DNA from: Qipengyuania vulgaris
GTDB taxonomy: Bacteria > Pseudomonadota > Alphaproteobacteria > Sphingomonadales > Sphingomonadaceae
NCBI RefSeq assembly: GCF_009827325.1
Contig: NZ_WTYC01000001.1
Location: 124,001 to 188,000, forward strand
Length of the DNA stretch: 64,000 nt
Reading direction: 5' to 3'
The position numbers were made by a program, and so were the translations under genes. The notes beneath the pieces are model-generated. The model did not search any database. It was not told where the DNA came from and was given only the letters and a program-made list of their open reading frames with translations. Numbering within the stretch: the first letter of the stretch is position 1; each line of letters starts with the position of its first letter. This document shows positions 20,779 through 28,900 of the stretch, in pieces.

Positions 20779-21423
20779 GTGAAAAAGTCGATTTTGGCCC
20801 TTGCCCTTGTTGCCAGTGGAACGCTGGCGATCACCTCCATCTCAGCACAGGATCAGGCTCAAATTCCCGGCGCAATTGATGTCAGCCGAGTAGAGGCGGG
20901 CAATTATGCGCTCGATCCTGCGCACACCCTCGTAAGCTGGCAGGTCAGCCATTTCGGCTTCAACGACTACTTTGGCCTGTTCGGCGACATCGAAGGCACG
21001 ATGACGCTGGACCCCGCCGACATAGAGGCCACGCAGTTCGACATCACCGTTCCGATCACTAGCGTTGCAGTTCCGAGCGAAGGCTTGCGCGATCACCTGC
21101 TGCGTCCTGGTACCGATGGGGCAGAACCAGATTTCTTCGGCGCAGATCCCGAACCGGCGCGTTTCGTTTCGACCTCGGTCCGCCGGACCAGCGAGACGAC
21201 CGCCATCGCTTCGGGACAGTTGACGATGAACGGCAACACGGGTCCCGTCACGATGCTGGTCGAATTCACCGGTGCCGGGCAAAATCCGATGAGCGAAGCG
21301 CAAACAGTCGGCTTCCAAGCGCGAACAACCATCGATCGGACGGACTGGGGCGTGAACTACGCCGCGCCCATGGTTGGCAGCATGGTCGATCTGGAAATCA
21401 GCGCTGCTTTCGAGCGCCAGTAA
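20779..21423 (+). CDS. YceI family periplasmic lipid-binding-like protein
   Basis: The 214-aa protein starts at GTG (GGGAG nine bases upstream) with a signal peptide cleaved near ISAQD. The mature part has the YceI pattern YALDPAHTLVSWQVSHFGFNDYFGLFGDIEGTM, a beta-barrel lipocalin-like fold known to bind polyprenyl chains in TT1927b. The late VNYAAPMVGSMVDLEISAAFER closes the fold. YceI proteins are linked to isoprenoid or quinone binding in the periplasm; the exact ligand here is unknown. It is separated from ilvC by 108 bases. Confidence 0.88.
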   Translation: MKKSILALALVASGTLAITSISAQDQAQIPGAIDVSRVEAGNYALDPAHTLVSWQVSHFGFNDYFGLFGDIEGTMTLDPADIEATQFDITVPITSVAVPSEGLRDHLLRPGTDGAEPDFFGADPEPARFVSTSVRRTSETTAIASGQLTMNGNTGPVTMLVEFTGAGQNPMSEAQTVGFQARTTIDRTDWGVNYAAPMVGSMVDLEISAAFERQ

Positions 21424-21495
21424 CGCGCCAAGAACACAGACCGGACGATCATTTCCGGACGCTTTTCCCAGTCGACAAGCGATTGATGCTCCCTC

Positions 21496-22104
21496 ATGAA
21501 TAAACCCATGGGGGAGCCATCTACGACCAGAATCCTTTATGCTGTCTGCGCTCTCGCCTTCACGATTATCCTGTTCAACCAGCTTACTCGCGAGCGAGCG
21601 CCACCTTATGAGCGCGTGGCCAGCACCGACGAACTCTCCCGTTACGCCCGCTCAACGCTGGCTGGCCTTCAAGAGAGATCGATCGTCAACAACCAGGAAT
21701 ATTGCGGCGTCATCTTCGAAGACGATCGCGGCAATCTCCAGACTTCGAAAATCTACGAAGGGGAGCGCGCCACCTGCGACCTCGACTGGGGCGTCCCGTT
21801 GGGCAACCATGTCGTCGCCAGCTTCCACACGCACGGGGGCTATGACGCCGATTTCGATTCCGAAATGCCGTCGGTAGGCGATCTGGCCAACGACATCGAT
21901 GCGCGCATAGACGGTTTCATCGCTACTCCTGGCGGTCGCATCTGGCATGTCGGATGGAAAGATGAAGCGGTAACGCAGCTGTGCGGCGAAGGCTGCCTGA
22001 AGCAGGATCCCCGCTATGACGGTGTGCAGGAAGAAAGGATTGCGCTCACATACAGCTTCGATGACTTGCAAGCCCGCGAGGGTTACGTCACGAAACCGGA
22101 GTGA
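21496..22104 (+). CDS. DUF4329-like membrane-anchored protein with JAMM-type motif
   Basis: The 202-aa protein has one N-terminal membrane anchor (about residues 12-27) and an external domain. The domain carries EYCGVIFEDD, then SFHTHGGYDADFDSEMPSVGDL. The pattern Glu ... HxH ... SxxD is that of a JAMM/MPN metalloprotease zinc site, and DUF4329 proteins share it. Four cysteines (one in EYCG, then CD, CGEGC) may form disulfides outside the membrane. Its stop overlaps the GTG of the next gene. The substrate is unknown; peptidase activity is only inferred from the motif. Confidence 0.65.
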   Translation: MNKPMGEPSTTRILYAVCALAFTIILFNQLTRERAPPYERVASTDELSRYARSTLAGLQERSIVNNQEYCGVIFEDDRGNLQTSKIYEGERATCDLDWGVPLGNHVVASFHTHGGYDADFDSEMPSVGDLANDIDARIDGFIATPGGRIWHVGWKDEAVTQLCGEGCLKQDPRYDGVQEERIALTYSFDDLQAREGYVTKPE

Positions 22105-23249
22105 AGCTTTCCGACTGTCATAACATCGACGATTTCCGCCGCCTCGCCAAGGCGCGCCTGCCCTGGCCGGTGTTCGACTATATCAAAGGCGGAGCGGATG
22201 ACGAGATAACGAAGGCCAGAAACACGTCTGCTTTCGACGATGTCGACCTCGTGCCCGACGTACTGGCGGGTGTCGAAAACATCGACACGAGTTGCACGAT
22301 CATGGGCCGCCGCAGCGAATTGCCGCTGGTCCTCAGCCCCACCGCATTGCAACGCGCCTTCCACCGTGATGGAGAGCGGGCGGTTGCGAAGGCGGCAGAG
22401 AAATTCGGCGTATGGTTCGGCATCTCCAGCCTTGCGACGCATTCGATCGAGGAAATCGCCGCTCTCACCGACGCGCCGAAGCTGTTCCAGCTGTATGTTC
22501 ATAAGGACAAGGGGCTCAACGCGTCGATGATCGATCGCTGCAAGACCGCCGGTTTCGATGCCCTTGTGCTTACCGTGGACACCATAGTTTCCGGCAAGCG
22601 CGAACGGTGCCTGCGATCGGGATTCACCACTCCGCCGCGCTTTTCCCCCTCCTCCCTCTGGAGTTATGCCACCCGCCCTCGCTGGACGCTGGACTATATC
22701 CTCGGGCCGAAATTCCGCCTCCCCAACCTCGACGGATACGTCAGTGAGGGGACCGGCAAAGCCGTGAGCATTCAAGATTATTTCAACACCATGCTCGACA
22801 CAGCGATGGACTGGAACACCGCCGCGAGCATACGGCGCGAGTGGGGCGGGACTTTCGCGCTCAAAGGCGTGATGAGCGCAGCCGATGCACGCCGCGCAGT
22901 CCAGATCGGCGCGGATGCGATATGGATTTCCAACCATGGCGGGCGCCAGCTCGATGGCAGCCGCGCCCCGTTCGACCAGCTTGCAGAAATCGTCGACGAA
23001 GTCGGCGGCGAGATCGAAATCATCCTGGACGGCGGCATACGCCGCGGCACGCACGCCCTGAAAAGCCTTTGCCAAGGTGCGACGGCATCCTCGGGCGGGC
23101 GCCTCTATCTCTATGCTCTAGCCGCAGCCGGACAGGAGGGCGTCGAGCGGGCGCTGCTTATTCTCAAGGAGGAGATCGAGCGCGGTATGCGCTTGATGGG
23201 AGTGACCAGCGTGCAACAATTGAACCGCGACAGGCTGAGAAAGCGATGA
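22101..23249 (+). CDS. FMN-dependent alpha-hydroxyacid dehydrogenase (lactate dehydrogenase-like)
   Basis: The 382-aa protein belongs to the L-lactate dehydrogenase/glycolate oxidase family. Its landmarks are FDYIKGGADDE, the PLVLSPTALQRAFHRDGE segment, LTVDT, and the active-site SNHGGRQLDG with catalytic His and Arg. DGGIRRGTHALKSLCQGA follows. After GA the family expects a segment like D-G-I-L then GR; here TASS precedes GGRLYLY, and the DNA at 23081-23096 reads DGIL in the neighbouring frame, suggesting two compensating frameshifts. It starts at GTG 22101, overlapping the upstream stop. The substrate is probably L-lactate or a similar 2-hydroxy acid. Confidence 0.87.
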   Translation: MKLSDCHNIDDFRRLAKARLPWPVFDYIKGGADDEITKARNTSAFDDVDLVPDVLAGVENIDTSCTIMGRRSELPLVLSPTALQRAFHRDGERAVAKAAEKFGVWFGISSLATHSIEEIAALTDAPKLFQLYVHKDKGLNASMIDRCKTAGFDALVLTVDTIVSGKRERCLRSGFTTPPRFSPSSLWSYATRPRWTLDYILGPKFRLPNLDGYVSEGTGKAVSIQDYFNTMLDTAMDWNTAASIRREWGGTFALKGVMSAADARRAVQIGADAIWISNHGGRQLDGSRAPFDQLAEIVDEVGGEIEIILDGGIRRGTHALKSLCQGATASSGGRLYLYALAAAGQEGVERALLILKEEIERGMRLMGVTSVQQLNRDRLRKR

Positions 23250-23289
23250 TTTCGCAAACTGCAGCTTGAACTGGCGGCAATATTACGCA

Positions 23290-23349
23290 ATGCACCATGG
23301 CATGAACCGTATCGGACTACTTCTACGACTTAGCCGCCCTTGGGCGTGA
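23290..23349 (+). CDS. leuL: Leucine leader peptide of leuA
   Basis: A short reading frame begins at ATG 23302 (or in frame at 23290) and ends TGA at 23349. From 23302 it encodes MNRIGLLLRLSRPWA, with four Leu codons within five (CTA CTT CTA CGA CTT, 23317-23331). This is the hallmark of a ribosome-sensed leader controlling leucine synthesis. It lies 80 bases before leuA and is followed by alternative stems at 23336-23388. The ribosome binding site is weak, so which ATG is used is uncertain. Confidence 0.7.
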   Translation: MHHGMNRIGLLLRLSRPWA

Positions 23350-23388
23350 CATGTGCGTGCCATAAGGGTGCGCCGCGCACCCAAGGGC
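23336..23388 (+). promoter_or_regulatory. leuA attenuator: mutually exclusive RNA stems
   Basis: Bases 23336-23344, at the end of the leader frame, can pair with 23380-23388 (nine pairs). Bases 23366-23372 can pair with 23376-23382 (seven pairs, three-base loop), and 23353-23357 with 23376-23380. The first two exclude each other because both use 23380-23382. A ribosome completing the leader would cover 23336-23344, favouring the short hairpin. No T-tract follows that hairpin, so termination may be Rho-dependent or control may be translational. Confidence 0.55.
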
Positions 23389-23429
23389 CGTCGAACCCGT
23401 AGCAGCCATCCGATGCGAGTACCCCCGAA

Positions 23430-25118
23430 ATGACCATGCTCCGCGATCCGAGCGTCAAATACTCGCCATTCCCGCAGGTTCCGCTGACCGACCGGCAATG
23501 GCCCACACGTACCATCACAGCCCCGCCCCGTTGGCTGAGCACTGATCTTCGCGACGGGAATCAGGCGATTGTCCATCCGATGGACGCGCACAAGAAGAAC
23601 CGTTTCTTCGACCTGCTGGTCGAAATCGGCGTGAAGGAAATAGAGGTTGGCTTCCCCAGCGCGGGCGCGACCGAGTTCGAGTTCATATCCGGCCTCGTGC
23701 GATCGGATCGCATCCCCGACGATGTGATGGTCCAGGTGCTGACGCAAAGCCGCGAGGACCTGATCCGCACCAGCTTTGCCAGCCTCACCGGCGCGCGTTC
23801 GGCGATTGTCCATCTCTATAACGCTGTCAGCCCCGCGTGGCGCGAGGTCGTATTCGGCATGAGCAAGGATCAAGTGCGCGATATCGCCGTCCAGGGCGCC
23901 AGGATCATGCGCGACGAGGCAGCCCGGCAGCCCGGTACCGATTGGCACTTCCAGTATAGCCCGGAAACGTTCTCCACCGCCGAACTCGATTTCAGTCTCG
24001 AGGTTTGTGAAGCGGTGATGGACGTTCTCGCACCCACTCCCGAGCATCCGATCATCCTCAATCTGCCCGCCACGGTCGAAGCGGCGACACCGAACATCTA
24101 CGCCGACCAGGTCGAATATTTCATCCGTAATCTGCCCAATCGCGAAAGCGCGGTCATCAGCCTGCACACGCACAACGATCGCGGGACCGGCGTGGCTGCA
24201 GCCGAACTGGCACTGATGGCCGGTGCCGACCGGGTGGAGGGGTGTCTGTTCGGAAATGGTGAGCGCACCGGCAATTGCTGCCTCGTGACCATGGCACTCA
24301 ATATGTACACGCAAGGCATCGATCCGAAGATCGACTTCTCGGACATCGACCGGGTTATCGAGACGGTGGAATACTGCAACGAACTGCCCGTCCACCAGCG
24401 CCACCCCTATGGCGGAGAACTGGTCTACACCGCCTTCTCCGGCAGTCATCAGGATGCGATCAAGAAGGGTTTCTCCGCGCTGGAGAGCCAGAACGACCCG
24501 CACTGGCGTGTACCGTACCTGCCGATCGACCCGGCAGATCTCGGCCGTAGCTACGAGGCTGTGATCCGCGTGAATTCGCAGTCCGGCAAGGGCGGCTTCG
24601 CATGGGTGCTCGAACAGAACCAGGGCCTCAAACTGCCCAAGAAGATGCAGGCGGATTTCAGCCCACACGTCCAGCGCATGGCCGACGAACTGGGCCGCGA
24701 ACTCAATGCTGCGGATATCTGGGAGGCCTTCAAGACGGCCTACAACGTTCAGACACAGCCCCGACACTTCCAGCTGATAGATTACGAAGAACGCCGCGCC
24801 ACCGACGGTTCGCGCCTGTTTACCGGCACGATCGCGGTCGAGGGGCAGGAGCAATCCGTCTCTGGCCGCGGCAACGGTCTGATCTCATCTGTGCTTTCCA
24901 CGATCGAGGATTCCTTCGGCCTCAGTCTCGAAATCATCGATTACACCGAGCACGCGCTCAGCACTGGTCGCGATAGCCGCGCTGCCGCCTATCTCGAATG
25001 CCGTACTCCGGAAGGCAAGACCATCTGGGGTGTAGGCATCGACGAAGACGTCGCCACTGCAAGCGTTCGCGCGGTCCTCAGCGCCGCCAATTCGGCCAGG
25101 GTGGCTAAGGATCAATGA
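23430..25118 (+). CDS. leuA: 2-isopropylmalate synthase (LeuA type 2)
   Basis: LeuA joins 2-ketoisovalerate and acetyl-CoA, the first committed step to leucine. The 562-aa enzyme belongs to the longer type-2 group. Its landmarks are LSTDLRDGNQAIVHPM (catalytic Arg/Asp), EVGFPSAGATEFEF, SLHTHNDRGTGVAAAELALMAGADRVEG with the metal-binding HTHND, and GNGERTGN. The C-terminal regulatory domain for leucine feedback follows from about residue 430. A near-duplicate ATG at 23436 is an alternative start. Expression is probably controlled by the leader peptide and stems just upstream, responding to leucyl-tRNA supply. Confidence 0.96.
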   Translation: MTMLRDPSVKYSPFPQVPLTDRQWPTRTITAPPRWLSTDLRDGNQAIVHPMDAHKKNRFFDLLVEIGVKEIEVGFPSAGATEFEFISGLVRSDRIPDDVMVQVLTQSREDLIRTSFASLTGARSAIVHLYNAVSPAWREVVFGMSKDQVRDIAVQGARIMRDEAARQPGTDWHFQYSPETFSTAELDFSLEVCEAVMDVLAPTPEHPIILNLPATVEAATPNIYADQVEYFIRNLPNRESAVISLHTHNDRGTGVAAAELALMAGADRVEGCLFGNGERTGNCCLVTMALNMYTQGIDPKIDFSDIDRVIETVEYCNELPVHQRHPYGGELVYTAFSGSHQDAIKKGFSALESQNDPHWRVPYLPIDPADLGRSYEAVIRVNSQSGKGGFAWVLEQNQGLKLPKKMQADFSPHVQRMADELGRELNAADIWEAFKTAYNVQTQPRHFQLIDYEERRATDGSRLFTGTIAVEGQEQSVSGRGNGLISSVLSTIEDSFGLSLEIIDYTEHALSTGRDSRAAAYLECRTPEGKTIWGVGIDEDVATASVRAVLSAANSARVAKDQ

Positions 25119-25230
25119 GACGACTCACGGTTGGCTCAGTTCAAACCGTTGGCCCCAACCTGTTTCCCAAGATGAAACAGCGGCAAAAACTTCTTTGGAT
25201 ATCTGTTGCTTTTGAGTTAACCATCTCTTT

Positions 25231-26046
25231 ATGGGTAATGTTGGGGGCACTGCTCACGCTTACGTGGTGAAGGCAGAAGAACTGCCTGCACTCTATTATC
25301 TGGACGAAGCGCACCCCCGACCAAGCGAACTCGAGTGGATAAACCGGGGCACCGATCAGAAACTCCGGCGCACAACAGTCGAAATGCTGCTGCGCACGCT
25401 TTTCGCCAAGGTTCAGACACCCAGCGTCCAGAAGCTTCACGACTCTGCGGGCCTTCGGGCCAGCTTCCGGAATCAGCGTGAACGTGATCGTTTCTCCAAG
25501 GCCTTTCTTAAGGCGCGCGACGAGTTGAATCGCGAGCGCGAACACCTTGTCACTGCCGCCTTCGACCATCCCGAGGCTGCCAATCGTGCCGTCACCATCC
25601 TCAGCGTGGAAGGTGTTCCCGAAGAGGCCATATCCATGCTGTGGCGGGCAAGCGAATATCTGGAAGAGAAATACCGGCCAGCCGGGGGCTACAGCCCGGG
25701 AAGCGTGGCTAGTGCAATTACCGGCGCGGGCGTGGCCGGTGCCATGCTGGGCGTCGGTATCCTGATGATACCGGGGATTGGGCCGGTAGCGGTGGCAGGT
25801 GCGCTGGCCAGTTCAGCGATCGCCCCCGTCGCAGCCTTGAGCAGCATCATAGGTGCGACCGGCGGCGCTATTGCCAAGATGCTGACTGACCATGATGTCG
25901 ACGGGGTCTCCGCAACGCTTTACGAACGCGAGATCAAACGCGGGAAAATCTTCGTTTCGGTGAACAGCGACATCGAGGGAGTCGACAAGGCCGAGGTACG
26001 ACGTTTGCTGGTTTCGCAAGGTGGGCACTCCCCGGAAAGCGAATAA
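25231..26046 (+). CDS. Unknown protein with central Gly/Ala-rich hydrophobic hairpin
   Basis: The 271-aa protein has a soluble helical N-terminal half with charged stretches (RNQRERDRFSKAF, ARDELNREREHL) and a segment AAFDHPEAANRAVTILSVEGVPEEAISML. The latter resembles the alternating pattern of YflT/GsiB-like stress proteins. A Gly/Ala-rich hydrophobic stretch follows (about residues 160-215: ITGAGVAGAMLGVGILMIPGIGP and onward), likely a glycine-zipper membrane hairpin. The C-terminal KIFVSVNSDIEGVDKAEVRRLL may be a ferredoxin-like domain. I cannot name a function. The gene stands alone on the plus strand, 112 bases after leuA; the upstream stem 25160-25180 is not a clear terminator. Confidence 0.65.
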   Translation: MGNVGGTAHAYVVKAEELPALYYLDEAHPRPSELEWINRGTDQKLRRTTVEMLLRTLFAKVQTPSVQKLHDSAGLRASFRNQRERDRFSKAFLKARDELNREREHLVTAAFDHPEAANRAVTILSVEGVPEEAISMLWRASEYLEEKYRPAGGYSPGSVASAITGAGVAGAMLGVGILMIPGIGPVAVAGALASSAIAPVAALSSIIGATGGAIAKMLTDHDVDGVSATLYEREIKRGKIFVSVNSDIEGVDKAEVRRLLVSQGGHSPESE

Positions 26047-26198
26047 CCGGTCTCCGGTGCCGAATGGGCTCATACACCTTCCGAAGATCCAACCGTCGAG
26101 AGCGAGGCATACGAGCCCGTCACATATCCGATGGATTTTTATCCGCGACCATGTTCCTACTGTATCAGGATGCGGGAACGGGATGAGAGGAAACGTAT

Positions 26199-27260
26199 AT
26201 GACCGAAGATATCATCGATCCCGATCTGCCGATCATTGATCCGCATCACCACCTGTGGGACCTGCGCCTGCTGGTCCCCGCTTTCCCCGAACCGCGCCAT
26301 CCCTTTATCGAGGCGATTGCAGGGGCGGCCTATTATACTTTTGACGAATTGCAGCAGGACACGCGCGGCGGTCTGGACGGCGGGCATAATATCGTCGGAA
26401 CGGTCTTCATGGAGTGCGGTGCATTCTATGATGCAAGCCGCGGGGATGCGCTGAAGAGTGTCGGCGAAGTCGAATTCGTGGGCGGGGTAGCGGCGCAGGG
26501 CGCAAGCGGGCTTTATGGCAACTACCGCCCCTGTGCGGGCATCGTCGGACATGCGGACCTGACGCTTGGCGATGCAGTGAAGCCGGTGATCGAGGCATTG
26601 CAGGCGGCGGGCCATGGCCGCTTCCGCGGCATTCGCCACACCGCCGCGTGGGATGCCGATCCGGAAGTCCTCGGACCTCCTTTCCATGCGCCTGAAGGCC
26701 TTTATACCTCCGATGCTTTCAGGGCAGGATTTGCCGCCTACGCGGAATATGGCCTCACATTCGATGCCTGGCTACTCGAACCGCAACTGAGCGATGTGCT
26801 CGACCTTGCAAAGGCATTCCCGGACCAGACGATCGTCCTCGATCACTGCGGCACCCCGCTCGGGATCGCGTGTTATAAGGGCAAACTGCACGAGAACTTC
26901 GACCGTTGGCGGCATTCGATCCATGCTCTTTCAGAATGCCCCAACGTCTCGGTCAAGCTTGGCGGCCTTGCCATGGCGTTTTGCGGACTGCCCGAAGATG
27001 GCCCGATGAGCGGGCACGGTTCCGAACACCTCGCCGCACTGTGGCGCCCCTATATCGAAACCTGCATCGAGGCCTTCGGGGCGGATCGCGCCATGTTCGA
27101 ATCGAACTATCCGGTGGACCGCTGGGGCGCGAGCTACGATGTCCTGTGGAATGCCTTCAAGCGGCTGGCGCGCAACCACTCGGCTGACGAAAAGCGCGCA
27201 CTGTTCTCCGGAACATCGGCGCGGATCTATGGGATCGAACACGTCATGCCTAACGCTTGA
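26199..27260 (+). CDS. Amidohydrolase-family metal-dependent hydrolase
   Basis: The 353-aa TIM-barrel protein begins IIDPHHHLWD, the metal-binding HxH of the amidohydrolase_2 family. The second histidine region is IVLDHCGTPLG, and the late metal Asp is in MFESNYPVD. This family includes lactonases and decarboxylases acting on aromatic or sugar-acid compounds. The substrate is not evident. AGAGGAAAC upstream of the ATG is a good ribosome binding site. The gene is followed 63 bases later by a nitronate monooxygenase gene on the same strand, suggesting a small catabolic unit. Confidence 0.85.
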   Translation: MTEDIIDPDLPIIDPHHHLWDLRLLVPAFPEPRHPFIEAIAGAAYYTFDELQQDTRGGLDGGHNIVGTVFMECGAFYDASRGDALKSVGEVEFVGGVAAQGASGLYGNYRPCAGIVGHADLTLGDAVKPVIEALQAAGHGRFRGIRHTAAWDADPEVLGPPFHAPEGLYTSDAFRAGFAAYAEYGLTFDAWLLEPQLSDVLDLAKAFPDQTIVLDHCGTPLGIACYKGKLHENFDRWRHSIHALSECPNVSVKLGGLAMAFCGLPEDGPMSGHGSEHLAALWRPYIETCIEAFGADRAMFESNYPVDRWGASYDVLWNAFKRLARNHSADEKRALFSGTSARIYGIEHVMPNA

Positions 27261-27323
27261 CGTTTACGTAACGTCACTCTCGACAAGGCCCGCCGAGCGC
27301 CATACGCCCTGCCTCGACATCAC

Positions 27324-28313
27324 TTGAGGAGCCGCCACACCATGACCCTGCCCGCCCCCTTCGACAAGCTGCGCATCCCCGTGATCGGCTCGCCGCTGTT
27401 CATCGTTTCGGGGCCGGAACTGGTCATCGCCCAGTGCAAGGCAGGCATCGTCGGCAGCTTTCCGGCGTTGAATGCGCGCCCGCAGAGCGAGCTCGACGAA
27501 TGGCTTCACCGGATTACCGAAGAACTGGCCGCGCATAACCGCGATCATCCGGACCGCCCGGCTGCGCCCTTCGCGGTCAACCAGATCGTCCACCGCTCGA
27601 ACGACCGAATCGAGGCCGACATGGCGACCTGCGCCGAATGGCAGGTCCCGCTGGTCATCACCTCGCTCGGTGCGCGGGAAGAAATCTTCAATGCGGTGCG
27701 CGACTGGGGCGGCATCACCATGCACGACGTGATCAACAACCGCTTCGCTCACAAGGCGATCGATAAGGGCGCGGACGGCCTGATTCCCGTGGCGGCGGGT
27801 GCTGGCGGGCACGCAGGGACGCTGAGCCCCTTTGCCTTGATGCAGGAAATCCGCGAATGGTTCGATGGACTGATCGCTCTCTCGGGCTCGATCGGACACG
27901 GTCGATCGATCCTGGCTGCTCAGGCGCTGGGGGCGGACTTCGCCTATATCGGCTCGCCCTGGATCGCGACCGAGGAAGCCAATGCGGTCGACGGGTACAA
28001 GCAGGGCATCGTCGAGGGCAGCGCGGACGGGATCGTCTATTCGAACCTGTTCACCGGCGTTCACGGCAATTACTTGCGCTCCAGCATCGAGAATGCAGGG
28101 CTGGACCCGGAAAACCTGCCGACGAGCGACCCGAGCAAGATGAATTTCGGCAGCGGCGGCAACACCAAGGCCAAGGCCTGGAAGGATATCTGGGGTTCCG
28201 GCCAAGGTATCGGCACGGTGAAGAAGGTCGGCCCCGTCGAAGACATGGTGGCGCGTCTTGAAAGCGAATATGTCGCGGCCAAGCAGGCGCTCGCCGAGAG
28301 GACTGCCAGCTAG
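27324..28313 (+). CDS. Nitronate monooxygenase (2-nitropropane dioxygenase family)
   Basis: The 329-aa FMN protein has the N-terminal IPVIGSPLFIVSGPELVIAQCKAGIVGSFP, a VAAGAGGHAGTLSPF segment with the conserved glycine/histidine pair, and ALGADFAYIGSPWIATEEA in the phosphate-binding region. It matches class I nitronate monooxygenases, which oxidise alkyl nitronates such as propionate 3-nitronate and so detoxify them. GAGGAG lies nine bases before the ATG. It converges with the flavodoxin gene (stops about 20 bases apart). Confidence 0.88.
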   Translation: MRSRHTMTLPAPFDKLRIPVIGSPLFIVSGPELVIAQCKAGIVGSFPALNARPQSELDEWLHRITEELAAHNRDHPDRPAAPFAVNQIVHRSNDRIEADMATCAEWQVPLVITSLGAREEIFNAVRDWGGITMHDVINNRFAHKAIDKGADGLIPVAAGAGGHAGTLSPFALMQEIREWFDGLIALSGSIGHGRSILAAQALGADFAYIGSPWIATEEANAVDGYKQGIVEGSADGIVYSNLFTGVHGNYLRSSIENAGLDPENLPTSDPSKMNFGSGGNTKAKAWKDIWGSGQGIGTVKKVGPVEDMVARLESEYVAAKQALAERTAS

Positions 28314-28332
28314 AGACTTCTCCCCAGCGTTT

Positions 28333-28818
28333 CTAAAGGATACCCTCGGCAATGCCTTCGCCGAGCCCACGCCCAAGGTCGCGAGCCTTTGAAAGATGTT
28401 CGGCGTCGATGGTTTTCGGCGCGAGGATTTCTTCCTTGGTTTGCGCATGCGTGCCGACGATCATCTTCTCTGCGACACGCTTGAGCCGCCATCCCTTGGC
28501 AATCCGGTCGATCTGCTTTTGCGCCCCCTCGCCATCTGAACCCGCCGCGATCATCGTCGCGTAAGGCCGTCCTTCGATCTGGCCGAGGACCGGATAGTAA
28601 CATCGGTCGAACATTTCCTTCATCTCGCCGCTCATGGTGGCGAGATTTTCCGGGCAGGCAAAGAGATATCCGGACGCTTCGAGCAAATGGTCCGGCTCGA
28701 CCTCCTTCGCCCGCATGATCCGGGCACGAGTGCTGCCACCTTCGAAAGCAGCTTTGGCAAGCGCCTCGCAGCTTCCGGTCCGGCTGTGCCAGACGATCAG
28801 CAGATACCTGTCGTTCAT
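28333..28818 (-). CDS. Flavodoxin-like NAD(P)H/FMN protein
   Basis: The 161-aa protein begins LLIVWHSRTGSCEALAKAA, the FMN-phosphate loop SRTGSCEAL of flavodoxin-fold proteins. It has GYLFACPENLATMSGEMKEMFDRCYY in the flavin-binding region and YATMIAAGSDGEGA later. It is probably a small FMN-dependent reductase or electron carrier. It is divergent from recJ with 82 bases between starts. The partner reaction is unknown. Confidence 0.8.
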   Translation of the reverse strand: MNDRYLLIVWHSRTGSCEALAKAAFEGGSTRARIMRAKEVEPDHLLEASGYLFACPENLATMSGEMKEMFDRCYYPVLGQIEGRPYATMIAAGSDGEGAQKQIDRIAKGWRLKRVAEKMIVGTHAQTKEEILAPKTIDAEHLSKARDLGRGLGEGIAEGIL

Positions 28819-28900
28819 ACCTTAGGAGTCGCCCCCAAGCTGTCGATTGTCAACGCGGGCGCGCTTGCTGCACGCAGGGCTCTCAAGGTAGGAGGCACGC

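Noticed and set aside
23330..23542. 70-aa minus-strand frame over the leuA leader
   Set aside because: It ends in a plausible-looking peptide, but it overlaps the leuA start and leader, and no ribosome binding site at the proper distance was found.
23283..24854. 523-aa open frame antisense to leuA
   Set aside because: It mirrors leuA, has no recognisable domain or start signal, and is typical of high-GC shadow frames.
25160..25180. Seven-base inverted repeat after leuA as terminator
   Set aside because: The stem is AT-rich and short, and the T-run after it is interrupted (CGGCAAAAACTTCTTT).
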